A stretch of 64,000 bases of DNA from Aliiglaciecola sp. 3_MG-2023. GTDB taxonomy: Bacteria; Pseudomonadota; Gammaproteobacteria; Enterobacterales; Alteromonadaceae. Below are positions 9,239-18,541 of the stretch, piece after piece. The notes beneath the pieces are model-generated. The model did no database searches. It worked only from the letters and a program-made list of their open reading frames with translations, and had not been told where the DNA came from. The DNA lies in contig NZ_JAUORV010000011.1 of NCBI RefSeq assembly GCF_030548205.1, positions 62,001-126,000 of the forward strand, read 5' to 3'. A program made the translations under genes and the position numbers. The first letter of the stretch is position 1, and each line of letters starts with the position of its first letter.

Positions 9239-12200
9239 TCAATATTTATATAATAAGCCCAGATAAAAGGTACGACCGCTGGTGGTTGAATTGTAAGGGC
9301 GATCAGCAGCGTCACTGTACTGCTCTTCTCGTTCGTTACTGAGGTTTTGTGCCTCTAAAGTGAATTGCCACTGTTTGCTCAACTGTAAGCTAAAACTCGC
9401 GTCAATATACAAGGTTGCATGAAAACCGGTTTCATCTTCGTCTTCTAAGGTCTCTGGATTGACCTGATGAATATAATTGTCTCGATAAGATGCAGAGATT
9501 CGCCCGCTAAGGGTTTTATCGTCGTAATATAAAGTGATAGCAGCGGTTTTTTTGGATAAAAAAGGTAACGCCTTGTTAAACAAAAACTCACCATCGTTGT
9601 TAAAGTAGTTTTTTGTTCCATCCGTATAGTTTACGTGGCCGATGAGGCCCATATGTTGCCAAATAGATGGCAAATAAGACCATTCATAACGCAACATTGT
9701 TTCAAATCCGACTAAAGACACAGATTCTGCATTTTGATTGGTGACTAGGGTGATAACAGAGTTATCAGTTAGGTTGTCAGTTTCCCATATATTTTCTAAC
9801 CCAGTTTCCGCAAAAGTTAATGAGCTTGCTTTCGGGGCTATGAAATCATCAATCGATTTATAAAAAGGCGTTAGGGTGAATGATATATGCTCCTTTGCCT
9901 CCCACTCAAAAGAAAGGTCAAGATTCGTCGAGGAATAGGGCTGCAAGTTTTGATTTGAGGCATATATAGTTTGCTCTGTAGGATCATAATTGGCATAGCC
10001 TTTTAAATCCCTAAGTGATGGATTGGCTAAATTACGAGACACACTGAATCTAAGAGTATAACTTAATGATGGTTGCCAAATCAGGTTCACACTAGGTAAC
10101 CAATTTACATGTTTGTAGCTGAGATGTTGACCAGTAAAAGGATTGGTCACATCGGTTATTTCCTGTTGATAACGACTTCCCGCTACTACTAAAAATTTAT
10201 CGTATTGCCACTGCATGGTAAAAAATGCAGAGGATTTTTGTTCTTTTAAATCATCCTCAGACTGTTCAATTAAGGCGTTATTGTTAGCCAGTGAATAGGG
10301 ATCAATTCCAAAGTGTTGAATTGCCTTGTGGGTTTGTAAGCCCAACCAATTGACATTAGGATGAGAATCAACAAGTTGGGTATAATCAGAAGGCAAAGAT
10401 TGCGTTGTTGTCGACCATTCATCCAACAATAAATTACCTTGATAAACCGATAATGTTTGGGTGTTAAAGGTGGTATGTTCAACTCCCCATTGCCACAAAA
10501 TATTCGGTGAGGCCTGGTAGTTCAAGGCTATTTTTCCGTGTTGATAGCGGGTGTTTGCAAAATACTCTTCTAAATCAATTTCGCGCATTTCCCATAGGTC
10601 TTGTTGGCTGAGATCACTACCATATTGAATGTCTGCAAAAAAGCGGTCTGCGCGGTAATCAATACTAATATCTGACATGCCTTGGGTATAAATTTTGTTG
10701 CTGGTGGGAATGTCATAGTTAGACTTTTCTAACCCTAGCAGTAAATCCAGTGACCATTTGTTGGATAGGGGAAATGAACTGTTGAATACCGCCTGTTTAT
10801 AGACTGTTTCGGTACTTTGTGCACGGCTTTCTGTTGCTACTCTGGCATTATTGTAAACACTATAGACTAGTTCATTATTGGCATTTAGTTGCGCATCTAC
10901 AAATTCAGTTATGCCGGTTATTATAGGGGTTGATTGCTCGCCGCGCGGATATAGGTGGAACTCATTTCTATTGGCACTTAATACCGCGTGGAGAATGTCT
11001 AAACGTGCGTTAGCTTTGTCATTCTGGTATTCAAAGGACACGTTTAGCCCACGTCTTTGTTGTTCACTTCGCCAAAGAGAATAACGATTGCCCCGGGGCA
11101 TGATAACGTCATTGTTAGCGAAGGCTTGTTGTACTTCTAAAGATAACGAGTCTAATGAAATGCCACTAGGGGAGATTGCCCGCCATCTAATTGTATTTGC
11201 CCCACGTTCCTCAACAAATCGTTTGCCGTAGGAGGCCGACAACAACGCGCCCCAATTCCCCCAGGTATTCGAGATCAATCCTGTTATCCGCGGCGCGGCG
11301 TTACTAGAGTATTCATTCATTCCAAGTTGCGGCGCTACCACAAATTGCAATCCTTTTTGCGCAAATGGACGCTGGGTTTGCAAAGCTAATGTGCCCGCTA
11401 GTCCACCGGTCGTTTGCTCTGCACTGTAAGATTTTAGCACTTGCGCTTGACTGAATAGTTCAGAAGAAAACACATTGAAATCGAATGAGCGATCATGTTG
11501 CTTTTGCACCCGGCTGTCCATGGGGGAATCATTGTTTGCCAGCACAGGCATGCCATTTATGGTGACTAAGGTGAAATCAGGTGAGGTGCCTCGTAGGGAA
11601 ACTTGACGGCCTTCCCCGGCTTCTCTGGTGATCACCACGCCTGGTATTCTTTGCAGTGATTCAGCCATGTTTATATCGGGATAATTTGCCATATCGTCAG
11701 ATACAATGGCATCTGACACCGCCACTGTGTGGGTTTTTAGTTGTTTTGCTTTGTCTAAAGATGCACGAAGCCCCGTTACTATGATTTCATTGATGTGGCT
11801 TTGGGAAGGCGTTGAAACTTGTTTGGCTGAACGGGATACTTCAATGCCAATTGGGGTGATATTGTAATTCCAAAGGCTATTACTGGTGATCTTATCCAAT
11901 GCTACCGTGAGGCTATAAAAACCCTCAATATTAATGTTAGTTTCCGTTTTATCGCTGACTCCGTTGATCACAACGGGGAATTGGTAAACGGACGATAGGC
12001 GTTTCATTGCCGCATCAATAGAGCTGTTTTGAATTCGAATAAATTGCTCTTTTTGAGCATCTTCCTGTAAATAATTGCTATTTTTTGCCATTGCTGGCGG
12101 CATACAACAAAACAAACTCAATAATAGGTAATGCGTCGGAATATAACGGCGGAATTGTCGATTATTGTATGTATCTAGACTAGCAAAACAAGACCCTGGC

Positions 12201-12283
12201 AATCGCATCCCTGCGATTAGAATACTATACGCAAATTGGATGGATATTTTCTTATTTGCTAAGCAAGATCTTATTGGCTTCAT
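9239..12283 (-). CDS. TonB-dependent outer-membrane receptor with STN signalling domain
   Basis: Up to 1014 residues. After a signal region ending near PPAMA, an STN (secretin/TonB N-terminal) domain of about 80 residues is followed by the plug, with the IIVTG start and LRGTSPDFTLVTING typical of the TIGR01782-type receptors of Alteromonadales and Caulobacter, then a beta-barrel ending in an aromatic C-terminal residue (LLYKY). The STN domain would contact FecR and so signal to the sigma factor. It is last in the sigma-FecR-receptor operon and overlaps fecR by 32 bases. The first ATG (12283) puts about 45 extra residues before the signal peptide; the Met at 12208 is a possible alternative start. 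The substrate is unknown: FecA-like architecture often means iron, but TIGR01782 receptors frequently import glycans or other compounds. Confidence 0.92.
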   Translation of the reverse strand: MKPIRSCLANKKISIQFAYSILIAGMRLPGSCFASLDTYNNRQFRRYIPTHYLLLSLFCCMPPAMAKNSNYLQEDAQKEQFIRIQNSSIDAAMKRLSSVYQFPVVINGVSDKTETNINIEGFYSLTVALDKITSNSLWNYNITPIGIEVSRSAKQVSTPSQSHINEIIVTGLRASLDKAKQLKTHTVAVSDAIVSDDMANYPDINMAESLQRIPGVVITREAGEGRQVSLRGTSPDFTLVTINGMPVLANNDSPMDSRVQKQHDRSFDFNVFSSELFSQAQVLKSYSAEQTTGGLAGTLALQTQRPFAQKGLQFVVAPQLGMNEYSSNAAPRITGLISNTWGNWGALLSASYGKRFVEERGANTIRWRAISPSGISLDSLSLEVQQAFANNDVIMPRGNRYSLWRSEQQRRGLNVSFEYQNDKANARLDILHAVLSANRNEFHLYPRGEQSTPIITGITEFVDAQLNANNELVYSVYNNARVATESRAQSTETVYKQAVFNSSFPLSNKWSLDLLLGLEKSNYDIPTSNKIYTQGMSDISIDYRADRFFADIQYGSDLSQQDLWEMREIDLEEYFANTRYQHGKIALNYQASPNILWQWGVEHTTFNTQTLSVYQGNLLLDEWSTTTQSLPSDYTQLVDSHPNVNWLGLQTHKAIQHFGIDPYSLANNNALIEQSEDDLKEQKSSAFFTMQWQYDKFLVVAGSRYQQEITDVTNPFTGQHLSYKHVNWLPSVNLIWQPSLSYTLRFSVSRNLANPSLRDLKGYANYDPTEQTIYASNQNLQPYSSTNLDLSFEWEAKEHISFTLTPFYKSIDDFIAPKASSLTFAETGLENIWETDNLTDNSVITLVTNQNAESVSLVGFETMLRYEWSYLPSIWQHMGLIGHVNYTDGTKNYFNNDGEFLFNKALPFLSKKTAAITLYYDDKTLSGRISASYRDNYIHQVNPETLEDEDETGFHATLYIDASFSLQLSKQWQFTLEAQNLSNEREEQYSDAADRPYNSTTSGRTFYLGLLYKY

Positions 12284-13253
12284 AGGTCACGGTGAATTGG
12301 TGTGCACTGGCTATTAACGCCAAAGATTGTTCCGCTTTATCAAGTGGGAAACGACCACTAATTTTACGATTTAGTAGATCTTGAGTGACAATCTCAACCG
12401 GCTTTTCAATATATCGTTGCATATGCGCGACTACGTCTTGCAGTGGTTGTTGTTCAACTTCTAACCAACCGCTGCGCCATGCCGGTAGCATGGCCAACTG
12501 TTTGAAAGTGACTTTACTGCCTCGACCGTTTTCCACTATAAGTTGTTCGCCTTTAACTAAGGTAAATACGTCATCTGCGTTTATTTGCACTCTGCCTTCA
12601 TAAACGCTAATCAAAGTACGCGCATTGGTATGGTCTACATCAAATGCTGTACCCAGTACCCGTATTTGTACCTCCCCCACATCAATCACAAACGGACGTG
12701 TTTTGTCTTTAGCAACATCAAAATATATTTGTCCATGGGTCATTTGGGCATAACGAGAAGTACTGGTTTGCTGCACTTCCAGTTGACTATCAGCGTTCAA
12801 GTGAACTTGCGTGCCATCTTGCAAAACTTGAGATGAACGAGAACCTACAGGGGCTTGAAACTGCTGTTGATATATCGGCTTGGGTACAGCGGCTAATGAC
12901 GACGAATCATTAGTTGTGTTTTGCTGAAAAATAAAAAATGAGGTAATAAATGCGATACATAGCAAACTTGCAGCTATGTTGATTGGGTTGAATTGATAGA
13001 AGCTAAAAACTTTGGATTTACCTTTATTCTGAGAGGGATCCTTTTCGTGGGTTTCAGTGCTTATTGTGCTTGTCAGATTATTGTTGAGTGCCGCGTTTAC
13101 TTCTGCAGACTGCATTAATTGACTGATTTTGCGGTATGCGTCAGCATTTTCGGGGGTGGCCAACCAATGCTTAAATTCCGTTGCTTGTGCACCCTCAAGA
13201 GAGTCTTGTTGATCAAACCAATCTGCGGCTTGTTCTAATGTTTGTTTGTTCAT
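12252..13253 (-). CDS. fecR: FecR-family anti-sigma factor / sigma regulator
   Basis: A 333-residue protein with a cytosolic DUF4880-type N-terminus (about 1-50, the sigma-binding part), one transmembrane helix (about 92-112), a periplasmic FecR domain (GSRSSQVLQDGTQVHLNADS onward) and a C-terminal STN-contact-like region. It should hold the adjacent ECF sigma factor inactive until the STN domain of the receptor signals ligand binding. It lies 84 bases downstream of the sigma gene and overlaps the receptor gene, giving the standard fecI-fecR-receptor order. The symbol indicates family, not proven ferric-citrate function. Confidence 0.92.
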   Translation of the reverse strand: MNKQTLEQAADWFDQQDSLEGAQATEFKHWLATPENADAYRKISQLMQSAEVNAALNNNLTSTISTETHEKDPSQNKGKSKVFSFYQFNPINIAASLLCIAFITSFFIFQQNTTNDSSSLAAVPKPIYQQQFQAPVGSRSSQVLQDGTQVHLNADSQLEVQQTSTSRYAQMTHGQIYFDVAKDKTRPFVIDVGEVQIRVLGTAFDVDHTNARTLISVYEGRVQINADDVFTLVKGEQLIVENGRGSKVTFKQLAMLPAWRSGWLEVEQQPLQDVVAHMQRYIEKPVEIVTQDLLNRKISGRFPLDKAEQSLALIASAHQFTVTYEANKILLSK

Positions 13254-13337
13254 GTACTGTTCTCAATGTACCTGGTGATTTTGCTTCATTTTCTTTATTA
13301 AACGTCTAATTGTTTGGAAAGGTGACATTTTTTATGC

Positions 13338-13838
13338 TTATTTCCATTCATTTTTTTCCGCGCATAAAGCAATATCTACCATGGCACGATTAATGTGCTT
13401 TTTTACAGACTCTACGGATAACTCTAACTCTGTTGCTATTGCTTCTCTACTCATCCCATCTATGCGGCGCATTCTAAAAACCTGCTGGCGCAAAGGCGGC
13501 ATATCTTCCATCACTTTGGATAGTATTTTCACCCGCTCTAAATTAATGAAATTATCTTCTAAGCCCAGACCTTGTGTGTGCTCGTCGACCATATCTGATT
13601 GGCTTAGATGTTTTTTTTCCGTTCGCCAATGATCAAATAACGCTGATTTGGCAACCGTAATCAAGTATGCGAGAGGATTATCTAACTTTTGTTCTGAATC
13701 TTGCTTTGCATTATTACGAATCGTCCGCAACATAGTTTCTTGCAGCACGTCGTTAGTCACGTCAACGTTTTGGGTACGTGCTTGAACAAAGGTTCTAATC
13801 TTGGGCATCAGCTTAACGAAAGGATCATTTTTTTTCAT
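13338..13838 (-). CDS. fecI: FecI-type ECF RNA polymerase sigma factor
   Basis: A 166-residue ECF sigma factor with region 2 (DVLQETMLRT and NPLAYLITVAKSALFDHWR) and region 4 (MPPLRQQVFRMRRIDGMSREAIATELELSVESVKKHI, the helix-turn-helix), and no region 3. It is the first gene of the cassette with FecR and the TonB receptor and should drive transcription of the receptor when released. ATG start at 13838. It is divergent from the metallophosphoesterase gene across a 345-base gap, which suggests shared control. Confidence 0.93.
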   Translation of the reverse strand: MKKNDPFVKLMPKIRTFVQARTQNVDVTNDVLQETMLRTIRNNAKQDSEQKLDNPLAYLITVAKSALFDHWRTEKKHLSQSDMVDEHTQGLGLEDNFINLERVKILSKVMEDMPPLRQQVFRMRRIDGMSREAIATELELSVESVKKHINRAMVDIALCAEKNEWK

Positions 13839-14183
13839 AAGAATATCCGCTCGAACTTATAAAGTCGAAATACGAGGCAATCCTAACGCTTCATTTGACG
13901 ATACCACTAACACTTTGAAATTTATCTAAAAAACTAGATGAAACCAGTCAGTGAAAACATGCTAATCAGGCCAATTAATATTCAGCATTACAACTACGCG
14001 GGAGCGCGATAATACGGTTTTATTGTGACATTTTGGTGACAATCTCCTGTTTGAAAAATATAAAAAAAACACTGTCCCCTTATTAATTTTAGCGCCGTCT
14101 TATGGGCAAAGAAGCTTGTGTAATGTCACCCAAAAAGCGGAGTGACGTTCGCCCAAAACTATTATTTTAATGAGGAAATTACC
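13839..14183. promoter_or_regulatory. divergent intergenic region between ECF sigma and metallophosphoesterase genes
   Basis: This 345-base non-coding stretch must hold promoters for both directions. The only distinctive element I see is a direct repeat of GTGACA at 14025-14030 and 14036-14041, period 11 bases, within AT-rich DNA. The period is that of PhoB half-sites, but the core differs from TGTCAT, so PhoB control is only a possibility. A GAGGAA ribosome binding site sits before the ATG at 14184. Confidence 0.4.
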
Positions 14184-17096
14184 ATGAAGTTGAAACAATT
14201 CACGCTAACCTTAGCCGCTGTAAGCGTGCTGAGTGCCTGTAACATTGGCGACGACAACGACGCTGAAGTGAGTGCACTGCAATCGCAAGTTGAACAGTTA
14301 CAAAGCGAACTCGACAACATAGATACTGCCAATGAAGCAGAAGTTGCTACCTTGAACGCGACTGTTGCTGCAATGCAAGCACAGATAGACACCATGACTG
14401 CAGAGTTAGTAGCCTTACAGGAAGCATCCAACAGTGCCACAACTGATGAGGATATTGCTGGGTTACAGGCCGAAATTGAAGCCTTGCAAACAACCCTCGA
14501 TGCTTTAACGGCGCAAGCACCTATTTTGGGAAGTAACGCCACTTCCGGTGCGAATATCTTAACTGAAGATTCAGATAAGATTTTACGTTTTGCTATTTTC
14601 CCGGATACTCAAGGCCGAGATGATGACAATATGTCGTGGTATGTTGACGTTGATAAAGACGGTAACATCTTGTCCATCAAAGAATACGTTGGCGTAGACT
14701 ACAACGGTGATGGTTATTACGATGCGGGCACTGAAAGTCAAAATGACGCGGTAAAAGTCAACGATTGGGATGAAGATGGTGTTAGCTACTTAGTTAATGT
14801 TGAAGACCCTTTCCACCCATATATTGAAGTAGATAGTGCCGGCGAACCTATTGTTGTTGCGCCTGAAGATCGTAAAGATTTTGGTCCTGACTGGAAAGTT
14901 CTGCCTTTACCTTTAGTAGAAGCCGTTACCGATAAAATGATAGAGCTAGATGTTGATTTAGTTTTAGCAACTGGTGATATCACTGAGTATCGAGCTGAGT
15001 CTGACTATGTGCAGTGGATGGAGAAAGTTGCAGGACCATTGACCGACGCTGGAGTCAGTATCTTTCCTGCACGGGGTAATCACGAAGTTGTTAATGGTAG
15101 AAACTGGCCAGCATGGTTTACCAACGAACAAGAGTGGGAACGTCAGTCAGTCAATAATGTTTACAATGATATTAACCCTTATGAAGGTTATGAGCAGGTT
15201 GATTTTGACCAAGGTTATAGACTGTATCAAGCATATACTGGTTCCTTAGTTCGCGAACATTTAGACAATGGTAAAGCCATTGGTTTCCCTGGTGCAGAAG
15301 ACTTGGTTTATTATTTCATTGAAGACAAAACCATGTTTATTGCTTTAGATTTCTATTTTGCAGAGCTATATAGCAGCGCTTATAGAGGTACATGGACTAT
15401 TTTGAGAGACTGGTTGAAAGAAGTTATTATCGCCAACGCCGAAGACGTAGATCATGTTGTGGCGTTTGGACACGAGCCGCTATCAACTAAAAAGCGTCCT
15501 CAAACCTATCAAGTTGAGATTTACGATGCATATGTAGCTGAACGAATTGCTTTACAAGAAGCTAAAGAAGCGGCTCAAGCAACTTTAGATAATGCCGTTG
15601 CAAATAGTGCATCTGCTGAAGAAATTGCGGTTTATAGCAATGCCTTAGAGAACGCAACTAGTGCATACGAAGAGCTAGAAGAGCCAAGTTTAAATGGTTA
15701 CGATATCGGCCAATTGGGTTACTTACAGTTGCAAGATGAAGCAGAGCCTGGCCTGGCTGCGGACATATTAAACTTGTTCAACAATTACCAAGTTACTTAT
15801 ATTGCAGGACATGATCATCAGTACTCTCGTAGTTTAATTCACCCCACCTCTGATGATAAAGATACCGCCAATGGCTTCACTCAAATCATCGGTGGCAATG
15901 CATCATGGAAAGCTTACGAAGATTTATACGGTATGCACGATGACCATGAAACGGGGTTATTCATTAACAACTTTTATGACTCCATCACTGGGGGAAATTT
16001 AACCAACAGCGAAGGGACCAAGTACGCAAGCGTAACGTCTGATTTAGGAAATGGCATTTCATTTGTGGTTGTTGAAGTTAACGGTCGTCAGATTACCAGC
16101 AAAGCATACTACGCTGACCATACACTGACTGAAGTGGATATGAACTTGGGCGCTCATTATGATTACGATACAAATGCATGGTGTACGTACTCTGGCGACT
16201 ACATGGTAGCTGGCGCAAGTACAACTGAAACTTGTAACGAAGTTGAATGGCAAGTGTTAGATGAAAACACCCGTACCACTGACGCAACCGTTAGAGTGGT
16301 TGCGCCTGACCAAAATTATTATGCCCATTCTGAAACACCAGCGGAAGATGGCTATATAGGCTCACAAGCAACCATCATCGATGGCTACAACTTAACCTAC
16401 AACAGCTCATATGCCGCTACTGTAGGTGAAGTGGAACGTCTGCGTGAATTATTCTCCATGAGTTGGTTTGTGGATAGCGACGCTACCACTTTATCTGACG
16501 TGTTATACCTCAGTGGAAACCAAACCCAGGAAGGTTCGTACTTTAACCAATATGGTGATTTAATTGCTCCAGTTGTAGACGTCGATGCTGGTGTTTTGGC
16601 TGAGGGAGAGTCTGCTTCACTAACCTATGTTAACCAAAACGGTGAAGAAGTGAATAATCCAACTCACACCACCCGTGATGGAAAATTTGTGAAAGGTACC
16701 GATATTGAAGCATCATTGAACCCTGACCTTGCTAACGGTAATCCTAGTGGTAATGACGCCAACTGGAACGGACGTTATCTGGCAGATGGTTTAGATTTTG
16801 CCGACGCCATGACGTTAGTGATGACCGCACCTGAAGGCTATACCTTGACTGATTTAACCATTGGTCGCTATGACGAAGCAACACAGTCATGGGTGCCGGC
16901 GTTTGCTGATGAGTGTTACGTCGAAAGCGGTTACTCTGACCACTACTCAACCTATTACAGACTGACTGACCAACATCCAGAAGGTGGTTACCAAGTGGCT
17001 AATTGCCAACAACGCTACTGGGGCTATGTGAAAGATAGCAACACTATTTGGGGATTTGTGCACACCGACGGTAAGTTCGCAGTCATCGAAAAATAA
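14184..17096 (+). CDS. metallophosphoesterase lipoprotein with N-terminal coiled coil
   Basis: A 970-residue protein from the ATG at 14184, chosen because GAGGAA precedes it and a signal peptide with lipobox LSAC follows; an earlier in-frame start at 14142 would bury the signal. After the lipid anchor comes a Leu/Ala-rich coiled coil (about 28-105), then a calcineurin-like phosphoesterase core with the full motif set: PDTQ (D141, Q143), ATGD (D265), RGNHE (N299-H300), GHEP (H430) and GHDH (H543, H545). In motif I the usual His is Gln, as in some family branches. About 390 more residues of unrecognised, Asp/Tyr-rich sequence follow. It is probably anchored in the envelope and acts on an extracellular phosphoester; the substrate is unknown. 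It is divergent from the FecIR/receptor cassette. Confidence 0.88.
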   Translation: MKLKQFTLTLAAVSVLSACNIGDDNDAEVSALQSQVEQLQSELDNIDTANEAEVATLNATVAAMQAQIDTMTAELVALQEASNSATTDEDIAGLQAEIEALQTTLDALTAQAPILGSNATSGANILTEDSDKILRFAIFPDTQGRDDDNMSWYVDVDKDGNILSIKEYVGVDYNGDGYYDAGTESQNDAVKVNDWDEDGVSYLVNVEDPFHPYIEVDSAGEPIVVAPEDRKDFGPDWKVLPLPLVEAVTDKMIELDVDLVLATGDITEYRAESDYVQWMEKVAGPLTDAGVSIFPARGNHEVVNGRNWPAWFTNEQEWERQSVNNVYNDINPYEGYEQVDFDQGYRLYQAYTGSLVREHLDNGKAIGFPGAEDLVYYFIEDKTMFIALDFYFAELYSSAYRGTWTILRDWLKEVIIANAEDVDHVVAFGHEPLSTKKRPQTYQVEIYDAYVAERIALQEAKEAAQATLDNAVANSASAEEIAVYSNALENATSAYEELEEPSLNGYDIGQLGYLQLQDEAEPGLAADILNLFNNYQVTYIAGHDHQYSRSLIHPTSDDKDTANGFTQIIGGNASWKAYEDLYGMHDDHETGLFINNFYDSITGGNLTNSEGTKYASVTSDLGNGISFVVVEVNGRQITSKAYYADHTLTEVDMNLGAHYDYDTNAWCTYSGDYMVAGASTTETCNEVEWQVLDENTRTTDATVRVVAPDQNYYAHSETPAEDGYIGSQATIIDGYNLTYNSSYAATVGEVERLRELFSMSWFVDSDATTLSDVLYLSGNQTQEGSYFNQYGDLIAPVVDVDAGVLAEGESASLTYVNQNGEEVNNPTHTTRDGKFVKGTDIEASLNPDLANGNPSGNDANWNGRYLADGLDFADAMTLVMTAPEGYTLTDLTIGRYDEATQSWVPAFADECYVESGYSDHYSTYYRLTDQHPEGGYQVANCQQRYWGYVKDSNTIWGFVHTDGKFAVIEK

Positions 17097-17159
17097 GATT
17101 GAGTAATAGCCAATCTGGGTAATGAGCGCGCAACTGCGCTCTGATTACTAAATTTGAAA

Positions 17160-17187
17160 AGCCTATCATTATGATAGGCTTTTTTTA
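17160..17187 (+). terminator. rho-independent terminator after metallophosphoesterase gene
   Basis: A 9-base inverted repeat, GCCTATCAT and ATGATAGGC separated by one base (effective loop 3-5), is followed directly by seven T residues. It lies 65 bases after the stop codon. The T run supports termination on the plus strand. Confidence 0.85.
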
Positions 17188-17196
17188 TTGGGTAAT

Positions 17197-18324
17197 TCAG
17201 TATCCCGGATATTTTGTTGAAATGAGATCCTCGAATTCCCCATTCGACGAATACGGACCTATCTCCCAAGTCGGAAACTCAAACAAATCTTTGCCTATGT
17301 CTTGAATAGTTTCAGTTAATTCAACTTGTTCAACGAGTTGCCCATCAATACTTTTTACGCCGTAAAGCACGCCCCACAAATTACCTGAGATAGCACCAGT
17401 AGAATCAGAATCACCGTCATGGCTAACGGATATGGTCATCAGATGATTAAAGTTATTGGCGACTATGGTGCAATATAGTGAAATGGCCAGTGCCTCTTCG
17501 GCTATCCACCCCTCGCCCAATTGTTGAATTGCTTTTGCATAATCGCGTTCTGTTTTCGATAACACTAACGCTAGCTCGATGGCTTCGATGGCTTCGATGG
17601 TTTCTTCTGAGTTGCGTTGCTCTTTAAGTAATGGAATAACGGAAAGTGCGGCGTCGACTAAGGTGTAACCCTCTAATAGTTGATAAATGATGGCGGAAAA
17701 CGCCCCAGCGGCTAAATACCCAGTAGGGTGACCATGAGTCAGTTGAGCGGCATCACTGCCAAGCTTAAAACAATCGTCAAGACTAAAACTGTCTTTTAAG
17801 CGCCAACAAAATAAGCCAATAGGTGCAACACGCATTACGCCACCACAGCCTTTGCTATCATTTAAAGCCAACTCTGCAAACCCACCTGCTACGCTAAGTG
17901 CATTTAGACAGGTGTTACCCGGTGCTCGTTGGTCATGAAGCTCTCGGTATTGCCAAAGCACGCCATCATTGCTGACGTTGAGATTGCTAGGTGAGTCATA
18001 GGATTGAGTTTGCAACCAGCGCTGATAAGCATGTCCAATGCAGCCTAACCACGATGTGGTTCCTTTGTATTTCCCTCTAACATAGGCTCTTAGCAAGCCT
18101 TCGGCGGTAAAAAGTGTCATTTGAGTGTCGTCGGTAATGGCGCCAACTTTTCCGTAAGCCGGTAGTAACGAAGTCACCCCTTCTTGACCATGCAAGGCAA
18201 GAATCCGTTCCCGAGAAATGAATTCCACGGGCGCGCCAAACGCATCCCCAATTGCTCCACCGAGCATACAACCAATGAACTTATCTTGTGTTTCACTAAT
18301 GATTAATTTAGACAAAATAAACAC
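17197..18324 (-). CDS. ADP-ribosylglycohydrolase (DraG family)
   Basis: A 375-residue protein with the DraG/ARH fold signatures: GCMLGGAIGDAFGAPVEF at the N-terminus, the metal-binding DDTQMT (D65-D66), NDSKGCGGVMRVAPIG, and the late HDGDSDSTG (D303, D305, D307), so both metal-ligand clusters are intact. Family members remove ADP-ribose from proteins or other acceptors; nitrogenase reductase is the classic target, but no nif genes are here, so the target is unknown. GTG at 18324 gives the longest form. TTG at 18315 has better spacing from the AGAAGG sequence and may be the true start. It has a 9-base tandem duplication giving IEAIEAIE. Confidence 0.88.
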   Translation of the reverse strand: MFILSKLIISETQDKFIGCMLGGAIGDAFGAPVEFISRERILALHGQEGVTSLLPAYGKVGAITDDTQMTLFTAEGLLRAYVRGKYKGTTSWLGCIGHAYQRWLQTQSYDSPSNLNVSNDGVLWQYRELHDQRAPGNTCLNALSVAGGFAELALNDSKGCGGVMRVAPIGLFCWRLKDSFSLDDCFKLGSDAAQLTHGHPTGYLAAGAFSAIIYQLLEGYTLVDAALSVIPLLKEQRNSEETIEAIEAIELALVLSKTERDYAKAIQQLGEGWIAEEALAISLYCTIVANNFNHLMTISVSHDGDSDSTGAISGNLWGVLYGVKSIDGQLVEQVELTETIQDIGKDLFEFPTWEIGPYSSNGEFEDLISTKYPGY

Positions 18325-18418
18325 CTTCTTACTTCATTATTAACGTGGTTTAAACCCTCAAACTGCATTCATGGGAGAAAGTCTTTAAGACTTAGTAGTA
18401 CTTTTCATTATTTAATGC

Positions 18419-18439
18419 AACCAGCCTTCGGTGCTGGTT
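18419..18439. terminator. hairpin between DUF4143 ATPase and ADP-ribosylglycohydrolase genes
   Basis: Perfect 7-base stem AACCAGC/GCTGGTT with a 7-base loop, about 100 bases downstream of the ATPase stop on the minus strand. There is no U tract on either strand, so its role as a terminator is doubtful. Confidence 0.3.
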
Positions 18440-18541
18440 AAACGTTGACTGGCTGAGAGGCCGAATGTCAAAATTCAGATCTAAAAATTGTTACACATAA
18501 AGTCACTTTGTGTGGACTTCGAGATTATAGTCAAAGCGCTT

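Noticed and set aside
14142-14183. Upstream start for the metallophosphoesterase
   Set aside because: It would place 14 residues before a clear lipoprotein signal peptide; the ATG at 14184 has a good binding site.
14162-14542. 126-codon minus-strand frame opposite the metallophosphoesterase coiled coil
   Set aside because: Its Ala/Ser/Cys-rich sequence is the reverse of the repetitive heptads; no binding site or family match.
17581-17605. 9-base tandem repeat in the ADP-ribosylglycohydrolase gene
   Set aside because: It is a short in-frame duplication in a variable helix, too small to count as a separate feature.
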